Assembly: GCA_040752115.1 (NCBI GenBank)
Contig: JBFMFB010000012.1
Location: 1 to 64,000 of the forward strand
Length of the DNA: 64,000 nt
DNA from: JBFMFB01 sp040752115
GTDB lineage: Bacteria; Pseudomonadota; Gammaproteobacteria; Burkholderiales; Sulfuricellaceae
Reading direction: 5' to 3'
Shown here: piece after piece, positions 36,160-45,088 of the stretch
How the letters are laid out: each line of letters opens with the position of its first letter
Numbering within the stretch: position 1 is the first letter of the stretch
Notes under the pieces: generated by a model
Told to the model about the DNA's origin: nothing
Database searches by the model: none
Seen by the model: only the letters and a program-made list of their open reading frames with translations
Made by a program: the position numbers and the translations under genes

Positions 36160-36335
36160 GTGCGCCATCTGCGTAGAGCGTGAGGAGTAAGGCGTGAGGG
36201 GGAAAACCCCACCGCGCCATGCCCCATTCCTCAACAATTAAGTCCGCAGTTAAAGAGTTGGCGCCGGGGATCAGAAAAACCTCGCCTCGCCCCTAACTCC
36301 TCACTCTTTACCGAACCTCTACGGTCTTTGACAAC
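36160..36335 (-). promoter_or_regulatory. L10 leader-like element upstream of rplJ
   Basis: The minus-strand leader has the pieces of the L10 leader RNA: AAAGACCGTAGAG (36317-36329), an ACTTAAT segment (36231-36237) and CTCTACGCAGATGG (36165-36178); CGTAGAG and CTCTACG are exact complements and would close the structure. In E. coli this RNA binds L10-L12 to repress rplJL. Here GTGAGG-type arms (36180-36202 and 36281-36310) sit just inside the closing helix. Together with the repeat at 36.06-36.12 kb this accounts for most of the 328-base gap between rplA and rplJ; a CTGCCGGG-TTTCCG-CCCGGCAG hairpin lies just after rplA (36337-36358). Confidence 0.65.
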
Positions 36336-36367
36336 CTGCCGGGCGGAAACCCGGCAGCCCAAAGCTC

Positions 36368-37063
36368 TTATCCCGCCAGCGTGGATTGATCCACCCTGAC
36401 GCCCACCCCCATGGTGCTGGAGATGGCAATTTTCTTCATGAACACGCCCTTGGCGGTGGCCGGTTTGGCGCGGTTCAGGGCATCCACCAGCGCCAGCAGA
36501 TTCTCGCGCAGAGCCTCGTCGCTGAACGATTTGCGCCCAATGGTGCATTGCACGATACCGCCCTTGTCGGTGCGGTATTGCACCTGGCCCGCCTTGGCAT
36601 TCTTCACGGCGCCGGCCACGTCCGGCGTCACGGTGCCGACCTTGGGATTCGGCATCAAGCCGCGGGGGCCGAGAATCTGGCCCAGTTGACCGACCACGCG
36701 CATCGCGTCGGGGCTGGCGATCACCACATCGAAATCCATCTTGCCGGCTTTCACCTCGGCGGCGAGATCGTCGAAGCCGACGATATCGGCACCCGCGACC
36801 TTTGCAGCCTCGGCCGCAGCGCCTTGGGCGAACACCGCCACGCGCACGGTCTTGCCGGTGCCGCGGGGCAGCACCACGGAGCCGCGCACCACCTGGTCCG
36901 ACTTGCGCGCGTCCACGCCGAGATTCACCGCGACGTCGATGGATTCATCGAATTTCGCAGTTGCAGCTTCCTTGACCAGCGCCAGCGCATCGGCCAGCGG
37001 ATACAGCTTGTTGCGGTCGACCTTGCTCTTGAGAGCCTTCATCCGTTTGGACAAGCGTGCCAT
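36368..37063 (-). CDS. rplA: 50S ribosomal protein L1
   Basis: A 231-residue L1 of the mobile E-site stalk and, in E. coli, translational repressor of rplKA. MARLSKRMKALKSKVDRNKL begins it and GPRGLMPNPKVGTVTPDVAG is diagnostic. I use the ATG at 37063, which gives the family's exact length, and not an in-frame ATG 48 bases upstream inside rplK. It starts one base after the rplK stop region, so the pair is coupled. Confidence 0.98.
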   Translation of the reverse strand: MARLSKRMKALKSKVDRNKLYPLADALALVKEAATAKFDESIDVAVNLGVDARKSDQVVRGSVVLPRGTGKTVRVAVFAQGAAAEAAKVAGADIVGFDDLAAEVKAGKMDFDVVIASPDAMRVVGQLGQILGPRGLMPNPKVGTVTPDVAGAVKNAKAGQVQYRTDKGGIVQCTIGRKSFSDEALRENLLALVDALNRAKPATAKGVFMKKIAISSTMGVGVRVDQSTLAG

Positions 37064-37064
37064 G

Positions 37065-37496
37065 TTATACCCCCTCCACTTCAACGCCCATGCTGCGAGC
37101 GCTGCCCGCAATGGTGCGCACCGCAGCGTCCATGTCGGCCGCGGTCAAATCCGGCATCTTGGCCTTGGCGATGTCCTCGGCCTGGGCGCGCGTCAGCTTG
37201 CCCACCTTGTCGGTGTGCGGGCGCGCACTGCCTTTCTGCAGGCCGGCGGCTTTTTTGATCAGCACGGTCGCCGGCGGCGTCTTCATCACGAAGGTGAAGC
37301 TCTTGTCGGCGTAAGCGGTAATCACCACCGGTATCGGCAGCCCCGCTTCCATGCCCTGGGTCGCGGCATTGAAAGCCTTGCAGAACTCCATAATATTAAG
37401 GCCGCGCTGGCCCAGCGCCGGGCCGATGGGCGGACTCGGATTCGCCTTGCCGGCGGGCACTTGCAGCTTGATATAGCCAACAATTTTCTTTGCCAC
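37065..37496 (-). CDS. rplK: 50S ribosomal protein L11
   Basis: A 143-residue L11 of the GTPase-associated centre, needed for RelA activation. MAKKIVGYIKLQVPAGKANP SPPIGPALGQRG-type N-terminus (proline pair at PSPPIGPALGQ) and the C-terminal RNA-binding domain ending RTIAGSARSMGVEVEG are diagnostic. It follows nusG by 86 bases. Confidence 0.98.
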   Translation of the reverse strand: MAKKIVGYIKLQVPAGKANPSPPIGPALGQRGLNIMEFCKAFNAATQGMEAGLPIPVVITAYADKSFTFVMKTPPATVLIKKAAGLQKGSARPHTDKVGKLTRAQAEDIAKAKMPDLTAADMDAAVRTIAGSARSMGVEVEGV

Positions 37497-37582
37497 GTCA
37501 TTTACTCCTGAAATATGGGTTCAAGCGCCACTTGCCGCCGGATGGCTGTCCGGCGTGGCTCCCCGTTGCAACAAACCTGCTC

Positions 37583-38116
37583 TTACGCTTTTTCCACCTG
37601 CCCGAAATCGAGCTCAACCGGCGTGGCGCGCCCGAAAATCAGCACCGACACGCGCAGCTTGTTCTTGTCGTAGTTCACTTCCTCGACCACGCCGTGGAAA
37701 TCGTTGAAAGGACCTTCCGTGACACGTACCGCCTCGCCCACTTCGAACAGCACCTTGGGCTTGGGCTTCTCCACACCCTCCTGGATCTGCTGGAGGATCT
37801 CCGCCACTTCCTTGTCGCTGATCGGTGTCGGCTTCAGCGCCGTACCGCCGACAAAACCGCTGACCTTGGGCGTGCTCTTGACCAGATGCCAGCTTTCGTC
37901 GGTCATTTCCATCTGGACCAACACGTAGCCCGGAAAAAACTTGCGCTCGCTGATCGCCTTCTGGCCGCCCTTCATCTCGACCACTTCTTCTACCGGCACC
38001 AGAATCTGCCCGAACTTGTCCTGCATGCCGGCACGATCGATGCGCTCCTGCAGGGCCCGTGCCACGCTCTTCTCAAAGCCGGAATAGGCATGCACCACAT
38101 ACCAACGTTTCGTCAT
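37583..38116 (-). CDS. nusG: Transcription factor NusG
   Basis: A 177-residue NusG that links RNA polymerase to Rho or to S10/ribosome. MTKRWYVVHAYSGFEKSVAR begins the NGN domain, and the KOW domain is visible as GEAVRVTEGPFNDFHGVVEE. I take the ATG at 38116, whose ATGA overlaps the secE stop; the frame is open further upstream but only through secE in another frame. Operon secE-nusG-rplK is standard. Confidence 0.98.
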   Translation of the reverse strand: MTKRWYVVHAYSGFEKSVARALQERIDRAGMQDKFGQILVPVEEVVEMKGGQKAISERKFFPGYVLVQMEMTDESWHLVKSTPKVSGFVGGTALKPTPISDKEVAEILQQIQEGVEKPKPKVLFEVGEAVRVTEGPFNDFHGVVEEVNYDKNKLRVSVLIFGRATPVELDFGQVEKA

Positions 38117-38475
38117 TGTCCCCCCTGGCCCATCAGCAGCTTGACCGCCCACAGCAGGGATGCGTCCACGATCCACAGGAACACCGCCACCACGACCACC
38201 AGCAGGATAACCACCCCTGTGGTCTGCAGCGTTTCCTTGCGGGTCGGCCACACCACCTTACGCGTCTCGGCTGCTGATTCCTTGCAAAATGCAAAGAACT
38301 GCTTGCCCGGTTCGGTGAACCACATCACCGCAACCGCCAGCGCCACGCCCGTCAACACGGTGACCACGCGCAGCACCATGGCGTGCTCGGCCAAAAAATA
38401 ATACCCCGCCACTCCTGCGCTCATCAGCAGGAGCGCCAGGCTCAGCTTGATTTTATCCGTTATCGTCATGTTCAA
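38113..38475 (-). CDS. secE: Preprotein translocase subunit SecE
   Basis: A 120-residue SecE with three predicted membrane helices (about 9-28, 33-53 and 89-113), the E. coli-like long form. The conserved cytoplasmic amphipathic segment AAETRKVVWPTRKETLQTTG lies before the last helix and clamps SecY. Two possible ATG starts two codons apart; neither has a good ribosome site, and a terminator-like hairpin with a T-run lies just upstream. Confidence 0.95.
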   Translation of the reverse strand: MNMTITDKIKLSLALLLMSAGVAGYYFLAEHAMVLRVVTVLTGVALAVAVMWFTEPGKQFFAFCKESAAETRKVVWPTRKETLQTTGVVILLVVVVAVFLWIVDASLLWAVKLLMGQGGQ

Positions 38476-38480
38476 AAGCC

Positions 38481-38504
38481 AAAAAAGGCAAGCCGGACGG
38501 CTTG
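38481..38504 (-). terminator. Terminator-like hairpin just before secE
   Basis: Minus strand: CAAGCC-GTCC-GGCTTG (6-bp stem) followed by CCTTTTTT, only 5 bases before the secE ATG. It could end the tRNA-Trp-tuf transcripts or attenuate entry into secE. An alternative pairing CGGAC...GTCCG overlaps it. Confidence 0.55.
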
Positions 38505-38557
38505 GATGCCGCGGGCGTCCGCATTTCTTTTTCGCCCGTTTTGGCCTTAGTAAATTT

Positions 38558-38633
38558 TGGCAGGCCAGGAGGGTCTCGAACCCCCAACCTTCGGTTTTGG
38601 AGACCGACGCTCTACCAATTGAGCTACTGGCCT
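38558..38633 (-). tRNA. trpT: tRNA-Trp (CCA anticodon)
   Basis: A 76-base tRNA with encoded CCA. The acceptor stem is AGGCCAG/CTGGCCT, the D arm GCTCAATTGGTAGAGC, the anticodon loop CTCCAAA with CCA, and the T loop GTTCGAGAC. It lies between tuf and secE, where betaproteobacteria usually keep it. Confidence 0.97.
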
Positions 38634-38641
38634 AAAATTTC

Positions 38642-38702
38642 GTGAGGGGCAAGGCGTGAGGGGGAAAACTCCACTCCTCACCCCTCACTCTTCACACCTC
38701 AC
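38642..38702. repeat. GTGAGG-type inverted repeat, tuf-tRNA-Trp gap
   Basis: GTGAGGGGCAAGGCGTGAGG plus GGG (38642-38664) faces CCACTCCTCACCCCTCACTC then TTCACACCTCAC (38671-38702). The right part is the same as in the gap downstream of the other tuf copy, so the homology between the two tuf loci extends into this repeat. Confidence 0.85.
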
Positions 38703-39893
<1,191 letters not shown>

Positions 39894-39942
39894 GATAGTT
39901 CCCTCAAACGTGCACTTGTTTTTAAGTACCACAACCAAAAAA

Positions 39943-40017
<75 letters not shown>

Positions 40018-40043
40018 AATAAACCGATGCCTCGATACACAAC

Positions 40044-40117
40044 TGGAGCGGGTGAAGGGAATCGAACCCTCGTCGTAAGCTTGGAAGGCTTCTGCTCTAC
40101 CATTGAGCTACACCCGC
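40044..40117 (-). tRNA. glyT: tRNA-Gly (TCC anticodon)
   Basis: A 74-base tRNA with encoded CCA: acceptor GCGGGTG/CACCCGC, anticodon loop CTTCCAA with TCC, T loop GTTCGATTC. The base of the anticodon stem has a G-A mismatch (AGAAGC...GCTTAC). Confidence 0.96.
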
Positions 40118-40188
40118 GCTTCTCCGCGGTTCAAAAACACAAGCCCCTTACCGGCTGCTTTCCGCCGCTCTTCATCCGCTGGCTTAAT

Positions 40189-40275
<87 letters not shown>

Positions 40276-40379
40276 GAACGAAACTCGCGATTATGGCGGC
40301 TTTCTCGGCGGGTGTCAAACGAAATTAAAATATGCCAACTGGAAGCGCTTCGCCCAACGCGCTGACCGGAAGCGAAATA

Positions 40380-40455
40380 TGGTGCCGGCAATAGGAATCG
40401 AACCCACGACCTTCTGATTACAAATCAGCTGCTCTACCTGCTGAGCTATGCCGGC
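40380..40455 (-). tRNA. thrU: tRNA-Thr (TGT anticodon)
   Basis: A 76-base tRNA with encoded CCA: acceptor GCCGGCA/TGCCGGC, anticodon stem CTGAT/ATCAG around TTTGTAA, T loop GTTCGATTC. It is the first tRNA of the operon, about 5 bases from the predicted transcription start. Confidence 0.97.
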
Positions 40456-40465
40456 GTTGGGGCGA

Positions 40466-40494
40466 ATTATAGGAGGTTTGCCACGCCGCGGCAA
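40466..40494 (-). promoter_or_regulatory. Promoter of the tRNA-tuf operon with GC-rich discriminator
   Basis: TTGCCG (40489-40494) and a consensus TATAAT (40466-40471) are exactly 17 bases apart on the minus strand. The six to seven bases after the -10 are TCGCCCC, a GC-rich discriminator of the kind that makes stable-RNA promoters sensitive to ppGpp/DksA. It sits in the 53-base gap between sspB and the first tRNA. Confidence 0.88.
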
Positions 40495-40508
40495 TCGCAG
40501 GGGGCGGG

Positions 40509-40937
40509 CTATTTCACCACTTTGAGCGACGGCTTGCCGCGGCCGGGCCCCACGGGCGGGCGGTCATCGGGCGCGGGAGCGCCGGCGGACGGCCCGGTCG
40601 CCTCGCCGCCCTCCTGAAGCGTCTCATCTTCCCTGCCGAAAAACAGGCCTTGGCCGCTTTCGCGGGCGTAGATGCCGATGACCGCGCTCACCGGCACGAA
40701 GATATCGCGCGAGATTCCGCCGAAGCGCGCCGAAAACCGGATTGCCGAATTGTCGATCACCAGGTTAGGTGTGGCGGCGGGCCCGATGTTCAGGACGATT
40801 TCGCCCTCTTTGACATATTCCGGCGGCACACGGGTCTGTTCGTCCACCGCCACCGCGAGGTAGGGAGTCAGCCCGCTGTCCACGCACCATTCGTAGATGG
40901 CGCGGATCAGATAGGGTTTGGTCGAGAGCGCGCTCAC
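40509..40937 (-). CDS. sspB: ClpXP specificity-enhancing factor SspB
   Basis: A 142-residue SspB, the adaptor that delivers ssrA-tagged proteins to ClpXP. The substrate-binding fold (KPYLIRAIYEWCVDSGLTPY, then VLNIGPAATPNLVIDNSAIR) is followed by a disordered Gly/Pro-rich linker and the ClpX-binding tip (RGKPSLKVVK). It lies 12 bases after sspA and ends just before the tRNA-tuf promoter. Confidence 0.95.
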   Translation of the reverse strand: MSALSTKPYLIRAIYEWCVDSGLTPYLAVAVDEQTRVPPEYVKEGEIVLNIGPAATPNLVIDNSAIRFSARFGGISRDIFVPVSAVIGIYARESGQGLFFGREDETLQEGGEATGPSAGAPAPDDRPPVGPGRGKPSLKVVK

Positions 40938-40949
40938 TACCGGAATCCC

Positions 40950-41561
40950 TTACTTGCGCATTGCCTTTTCGGAAGGCGTCATCGCTTCGATGTAGGCCGG
41001 GCGCGAAAACAGACGTTCGGCGTATTTCAGTAGCGGCGCCGCCTGCTTGGGCAGGCTGATGTCGTAGTATTCGAGGCGCCACAGCAGCGGCGCGATCGCC
41101 ACGTCCAGCATGGAGAACTCTTCGCCCAGCATGTATTTTTGCTTGACGAACAGCGGGGCGATCTGCGCAAGGTTGTCCCGGATGATGCCCCGGGCCTTGT
41201 CTGCCGCTTTCTGGCTGCCATGCTCCACGGCCTCGATATGGCTGAACAATTCCTTTTCGAAACGGAACAGGAACAGCCGCGCCCTGCCGCGCATCACGGG
41301 ATCCGCCGGCATCAACTGAGGATGCGGGAAGCGCTCGTCGATGTATTCGTTGATGATGTTCGCCTCGTACAGGATAAGGTCGCGCTCGACCAGCACGGGG
41401 ACCTTGTTGTACGGGTTCATCACTGCCAGATCATCCGGCAGGTTGTGCAAGTCGACGTCAATGATTTGGAAGTCCATCCCTTTTTCGTACAGCACGATGC
41501 GGCAGCGCTGGCTGAAAGGGCAGGTGGTACCGGAATAAAGGGTCATCATAATTTTTGCCAC
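40950..41561 (-). CDS. sspA: Stringent starvation protein A
   Basis: A 203-residue protein with a glutathione-S-transferase fold: thioredoxin-like N-terminal half (TLYSGTTCPFSQRCRIVLYE, DLHNLPDDLAVMNPYNKVPV) and an all-helical C-terminal half. SspA binds RNA polymerase holoenzyme and helps survival under starvation and acid in gammaproteobacteria. The surface PHP-type motif region (here FPHPQLMP) is retained. Placed between petC and sspB, as is common. Confidence 0.95.
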   Translation of the reverse strand: MAKIMMTLYSGTTCPFSQRCRIVLYEKGMDFQIIDVDLHNLPDDLAVMNPYNKVPVLVERDLILYEANIINEYIDERFPHPQLMPADPVMRGRARLFLFRFEKELFSHIEAVEHGSQKAADKARGIIRDNLAQIAPLFVKQKYMLGEEFSMLDVAIAPLLWRLEYYDISLPKQAAPLLKYAERLFSRPAYIEAMTPSEKAMRK

Positions 41562-41589
41562 TCGTAGCGGACATTAAGCCATCGTTCTC

Positions 41590-41691
41590 GGGCTCGTTGC
41601 ATCGCAACGAGCCCGCTCCAACCTTCGTTTCACGCGGCGTTCGGGGGCCGGGAAGCGGCAAGGCCAGCCGTGCCGGGAAACACGACTGGCC
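41590..41691. repeat. Two strong palindromes in the petC-sspA gap
   Basis: GGGCTCGTTGC-ATC-GCAACGAGCCC (41590-41614) is a perfect 11-bp stem flanked by GCTCC, resembling REP-type GGAGCGGGCTCG elements. A second hairpin pairs GGCCAGCCGTG (41662-41672) with CACGACTGGCC (41681-41691). Neither has a T-run; they could stabilise the petABC mRNA end. Confidence 0.7.
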
Positions 41692-41716
41692 CTCTTTCGC
41701 TTCGTTACTAACGCGC

Positions 41717-42430
41717 CTAGTGGATGTCTTTCCAGTACTCTTTATATAGAGCGTAGGACACCACGAAAAAGATACCCAGGAATGCGAGAACGATCCAGCC
41801 CAGGTTCTGGCGGGTCTGCCTGACCGGCTCGCCCATGAACACCAGGTAGTTGACCAGATCTCCCACCATGGCATCATACTCCGCCGGTTTCAGGGTGCCC
41901 GGCTTGGCCAGCACCAGCTTGCCGGCGTGCTCGCCCTTGCCCTCGGCGTGCTGCAGCACCTGTTCCCCCTGGAACTGGTACAGAATGTGCGGCATGCCGA
42001 CCTTGTCGAACACCAGGTTGTTCCAGCCCGTCGGACGGGTCTCGTCGCGGTAGAAGGTGCGCAGGTAGGTATACAGCCAATCGGCGCCGCGGGCACGGGC
42101 GATCACGGACAGATCCGGCGGCGTCGCACCGAACCATTCTTTCGCCTCTTTCTTGCTCATGGCGACGTTCATGGTTTCGCCGGTTTTTTCGGCGGTGAAC
42201 ATGTATTTGGCCTTGATCTGCTCTTCCGTCAGCCCGATGTCCTGCAGCCGGTTGTAGCGCATATAGGCGGCGCTGTGGCAGTTCAGACAGTAGGTAACGA
42301 AGGTTTCCGCGCCGCGCTGCAGCGACGCCTTGTTGCCCAGATCAACCGGGGCCTTGTCCAGATGCACGTCCCCGCCCGAGGCCAGCGCCATTGCCGGCGC
42401 CAGCAGCAATACAAATAGGAGTTTTCTCAT
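41717..42430 (-). CDS. petC: Cytochrome c1 of the bc1 complex
   Basis: A 237-residue cytochrome c1, which takes electrons from the Rieske protein to soluble cytochrome c. A signal peptide (1-17), one heme c motif CLNCH (C48, C51, H52) followed by SAAYMRYN, and a C-terminal membrane anchor (about 207-228, GWIVLAFLGIFFVVSYALY) are visible. It follows petB by one base and is the third gene of petABC. Confidence 0.97.
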   Translation of the reverse strand: MRKLLFVLLLAPAMALASGGDVHLDKAPVDLGNKASLQRGAETFVTYCLNCHSAAYMRYNRLQDIGLTEEQIKAKYMFTAEKTGETMNVAMSKKEAKEWFGATPPDLSVIARARGADWLYTYLRTFYRDETRPTGWNNLVFDKVGMPHILYQFQGEQVLQHAEGKGEHAGKLVLAKPGTLKPAEYDAMVGDLVNYLVFMGEPVRQTRQNLGWIVLAFLGIFFVVSYALYKEYWKDIH

Positions 42431-42431
42431 T

Positions 42432-43667
42432 TTAGCCTGTCACCCTTTCTGGTTCCGGTTTGGTCTTGTCAATCTTGGTGTACCACGGCATCAGGAAGAA
42501 GAACGCGAAATACACCACGCTCAACACCTGCGCAAAGAAGGTATACAAGGCCGTTGCGGGTTGCGTGCCAAGATAGCCGAGACCGATGAAGCTAACCACG
42601 AATGCGGCGAGGAAAGCCTTGTAAAGCCCGCCGCGATAGCGGATGGATTTGACCTTGCCTTTGTCCAACCAGGGAAGGAAGAACAGGATCACCACCGCCA
42701 CGCCCATCGCGATCACGCCCCACACCTGCGTACCGGCAAACGACGGCACCGCGCGCAGAATCGCGTAGAACGGCGTGAAATACCACACCGGCGCGATATG
42801 CGGCGGGGTCTTCATCGGGTCAGCCGGTTCGAAGTTGGGGTGCTCGATGAAGAAGCCGCCCATTTCCGGCGCGAAGAACACCACTGCAGCGAACAGGATC
42901 AGAAACCCGGCCACGCCCGCAATATCCTTCACCGTGTAATAGGGGTGGAAAGGGATGCCGTCCAGCGGGATTCCGGTCTGCGGATCCTTGTTCTTCTTGA
43001 TCTCGACGCCGTCCGGGTTATTGGAGCCCACTTCGTGCAGCGCCACGATGTGTGCCACGATCAGGGCCAGCAGGATGAGCGGCACGGCGATCACGTGAAA
43101 GGCGAAGAAGCGGTTCAGCGTGGCGTCGGAGATCACGTAGTCGCCGCGAATCCACACCCCAAGATCGGGGCCGATCACCGGGATCGAGGTAAACAGGTTG
43201 ACGATCACCTGCGCGCCCCAGTAAGACATCTGGCCCCACGGCAGCAGATAGCCGAAGAACGCTTCGGCCATCAACGCCAGATAAATCAGCATGCCGAAGA
43301 TCCAGATCAGCTCGCGCGGCTTACGGTGCGAACCGTAGATCAGGCCGCGGAACATGTGCAGGTACACCACGATGAAGAAGGCGGACGCGCCGGTGGAGTG
43401 CATGTAGCGGATCAACCAGCCCCAATCCACGTCGCGCATGATGTACTCGACGGAGGCGAAGGCCAGATTGGCGTCCGGCTTGTAATGCATGGTCAGGAAA
43501 ATACCGGTGACGATCTGGATCACCAGTACCAGCAACGCCAGCGAGCCGAAGAAATACCAGAAGTTGAAATTCTTCGGAGCGTAGTATTTGGACAGGTGCG
43601 CTTCCCAGGTGGACGTAAGCGGAAAGCGGTCATCCATCCACTTCATAAAACGTGTCATGCTGTTCAT
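42432..43667 (-). CDS. petB: Cytochrome b of the bc1 complex
   Basis: A 411-residue cytochrome b with about eight membrane helices and two b hemes. Visible landmarks are MHYKPDANLAFASVEYIMRD, the first helix with RYMHSTGASAFFIVVYLHMF, the LPWGQMSYWGAQVI quinol-site segment and the later PEEW-region equivalent in the PHIAPVWYFTPFYAILRAVP segment. It oxidises quinol in the cytoplasmic membrane. It lies 3 bases after petA. Confidence 0.98.
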   Translation of the reverse strand: MNSMTRFMKWMDDRFPLTSTWEAHLSKYYAPKNFNFWYFFGSLALLVLVIQIVTGIFLTMHYKPDANLAFASVEYIMRDVDWGWLIRYMHSTGASAFFIVVYLHMFRGLIYGSHRKPRELIWIFGMLIYLALMAEAFFGYLLPWGQMSYWGAQVIVNLFTSIPVIGPDLGVWIRGDYVISDATLNRFFAFHVIAVPLILLALIVAHIVALHEVGSNNPDGVEIKKNKDPQTGIPLDGIPFHPYYTVKDIAGVAGFLILFAAVVFFAPEMGGFFIEHPNFEPADPMKTPPHIAPVWYFTPFYAILRAVPSFAGTQVWGVIAMGVAVVILFFLPWLDKGKVKSIRYRGGLYKAFLAAFVVSFIGLGYLGTQPATALYTFFAQVLSVVYFAFFFLMPWYTKIDKTKPEPERVTG

Positions 43668-43670
43668 TTA

Positions 43671-44264
43671 TCAGGCTCCCTTGCTGTCTTCGCCGATGAG
43701 AATCCGCGTATCGCTCAGATACTTGTGGGGGGGGATGACCAGGTTGGTCGGCGCAGGAACGCCCTTGAACACGCGCGCGGCCAGGTCGAATTTGGAGCCG
43801 TGGCAGGGGCAAAAGAACCCGCCCGGCCAGTCGGCGCCCAAGTCGGCCGGCCCGACTTCCTTGCGGTACATCGGCGAACAGCCGAGATGCGTACAGATGC
43901 CGACCGCCACGAGATATTGCGGCTTGATCGAACGCGTCGGATTCTTGCAGTAATCCGGCTGCTGCGGTGCCTCGGATTTGGGATCGGCCAGCTTGTCGTC
44001 ATGCTTGCCCAACAGATCCAGCATCTCCTTGGTGCGGTTGACGATCCACACCGGCTTGCCGCGCCACTCGAAGGCGACCAGCATGCCCGGCTCGATCTTC
44101 GAGATATCCGCTTCCACCGGCGCGCCCGCTGCCTTCGCCCGCGCGCTGGGCATCATGCTCAGAACGAACGGCACTGCGGTTCCGACTGCCGCCACCCCTC
44201 CGACGGCAGCGGTCGCGGCGACCAGGAATCTCCGTTTGCTGCGATCCACTTCGTTTTTGCTCAT
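43671..44264 (-). CDS. petA: Rieske iron-sulfur subunit of bc1
   Basis: A 197-residue Rieske protein. The N-terminus has a twin-arginine export signal and anchor (SKRRFLVAATAAVGG). The [2Fe-2S] cluster is bound by C124/H126 in CTHLGC and C152/H155 in CPCHGS, with C129 and C154 available for the stabilising disulfide. The start at 44264 (MSKNEVDRSKRR) is chosen over one 24 bases upstream as it begins the usual signal. Expressed from an extended -10 promoter 47 bases upstream. Confidence 0.97.
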   Translation of the reverse strand: MSKNEVDRSKRRFLVAATAAVGGVAAVGTAVPFVLSMMPSARAKAAGAPVEADISKIEPGMLVAFEWRGKPVWIVNRTKEMLDLLGKHDDKLADPKSEAPQQPDYCKNPTRSIKPQYLVAVGICTHLGCSPMYRKEVGPADLGADWPGGFFCPCHGSKFDLAARVFKGVPAPTNLVIPPHKYLSDTRILIGEDSKGA

Positions 44265-44310
44265 ATCGCGATCCCTACATAGAGACAAGAAAAAAGTTCA
44301 AAAAATGGCG

Positions 44311-44319
44311 ATTATATCA
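44311..44319 (-). promoter_or_regulatory. Extended -10 promoter of petABC
   Basis: The minus strand has TGATATAAT, that is an extended -10 (TGn) joined to a consensus TATAAT (44311-44316). No good -35 is found 17 bases upstream (GTGGAA), which fits the extended -10 type. Predicted start about 44304, with a 40-base leader to petA. Confidence 0.65.
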
Positions 44320-44476
44320 AAATTCGACCCTGTTTCCACCCGGCATGCCGGGCCTCGGCCGAGCTCGGTTTTCGTCGTTTTGCCTTGGGGCTCTGAACGA
44401 GCAATTTGCATCCCGCCGAAGAAATTGGAACTGCCGCCCGCCATCGCTTCGGCCCGGCAGATGGAAAAGAACCGCG

Positions 44477-45055
44477 TCACTCCATCTGAAGCTCTGCCGG
44501 CGTGTTGATGTTCAGGAACGCTCCGCACTCTTCGAACGGCACTTCCACCCGCCTCAGCCGCCGCTGCCACTCCCCGACCCGCCGCCCGCCGGCGGACAGA
44601 AAATCGCCCAGGTCCGCCCGCAGCTCGCGCCGAACCAGGCAGATCGCCGGGTGGGCACGGCCGCCGGAAAAAGGAACCGCCACCTCTGCCGCACCTCCCT
44701 CCAACCCTGTCAGGAGGCGCGCCGCAAGATCCGATGGGAGGAACGGGGTGTCGCACGGGGCGCACAGTATCAAGGGGTGTGCCGCCGCTTCCATGGCGCG
44801 GTGCAATCCGGCGAGGGGACCGGGAAAATCAGGCAGGGTATCTTCCAGCACCAGATAGCCGAATGCCCGGTATTGCTCAAGATTGCGGTTGGCGCTGATG
44901 AACAACTCGTCCACCTGGGGCGCAATGCGCTCCAGCACCCAGGCGATCATCGGACGGCCGAGCAACGGCACCAGCCCTTTGTCCTGCCCGTTCATGCGCT
45001 GACCCCGCCCGCCGGCGAGAATCACGGCGCTGATTTTCCGGACGGGATCAGGCAT
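44477..45055 (-). CDS. mobA: Molybdenum cofactor guanylyltransferase
   Basis: A 192-residue MobA that joins GMP to molybdopterin to make the guanine dinucleotide cofactor used by formate dehydrogenase and nitrate reductase. The nucleotide loop LAGGRGQRM (13-21) with DKGL following and the acidic CAPCDTPFLP metal-binding stretch are present. It follows the TatD-family gene by 33 bases. Its product is needed for the formate dehydrogenase encoded at the right end of the window. Confidence 0.93.
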   Translation of the reverse strand: MPDPVRKISAVILAGGRGQRMNGQDKGLVPLLGRPMIAWVLERIAPQVDELFISANRNLEQYRAFGYLVLEDTLPDFPGPLAGLHRAMEAAAHPLILCAPCDTPFLPSDLAARLLTGLEGGAAEVAVPFSGGRAHPAICLVRRELRADLGDFLSAGGRRVGEWQRRLRRVEVPFEECGAFLNINTPAELQME

Positions 45056-45088
45056 GGCGGCAGGGAAATCATTTTTGAAAAGCGCGGA

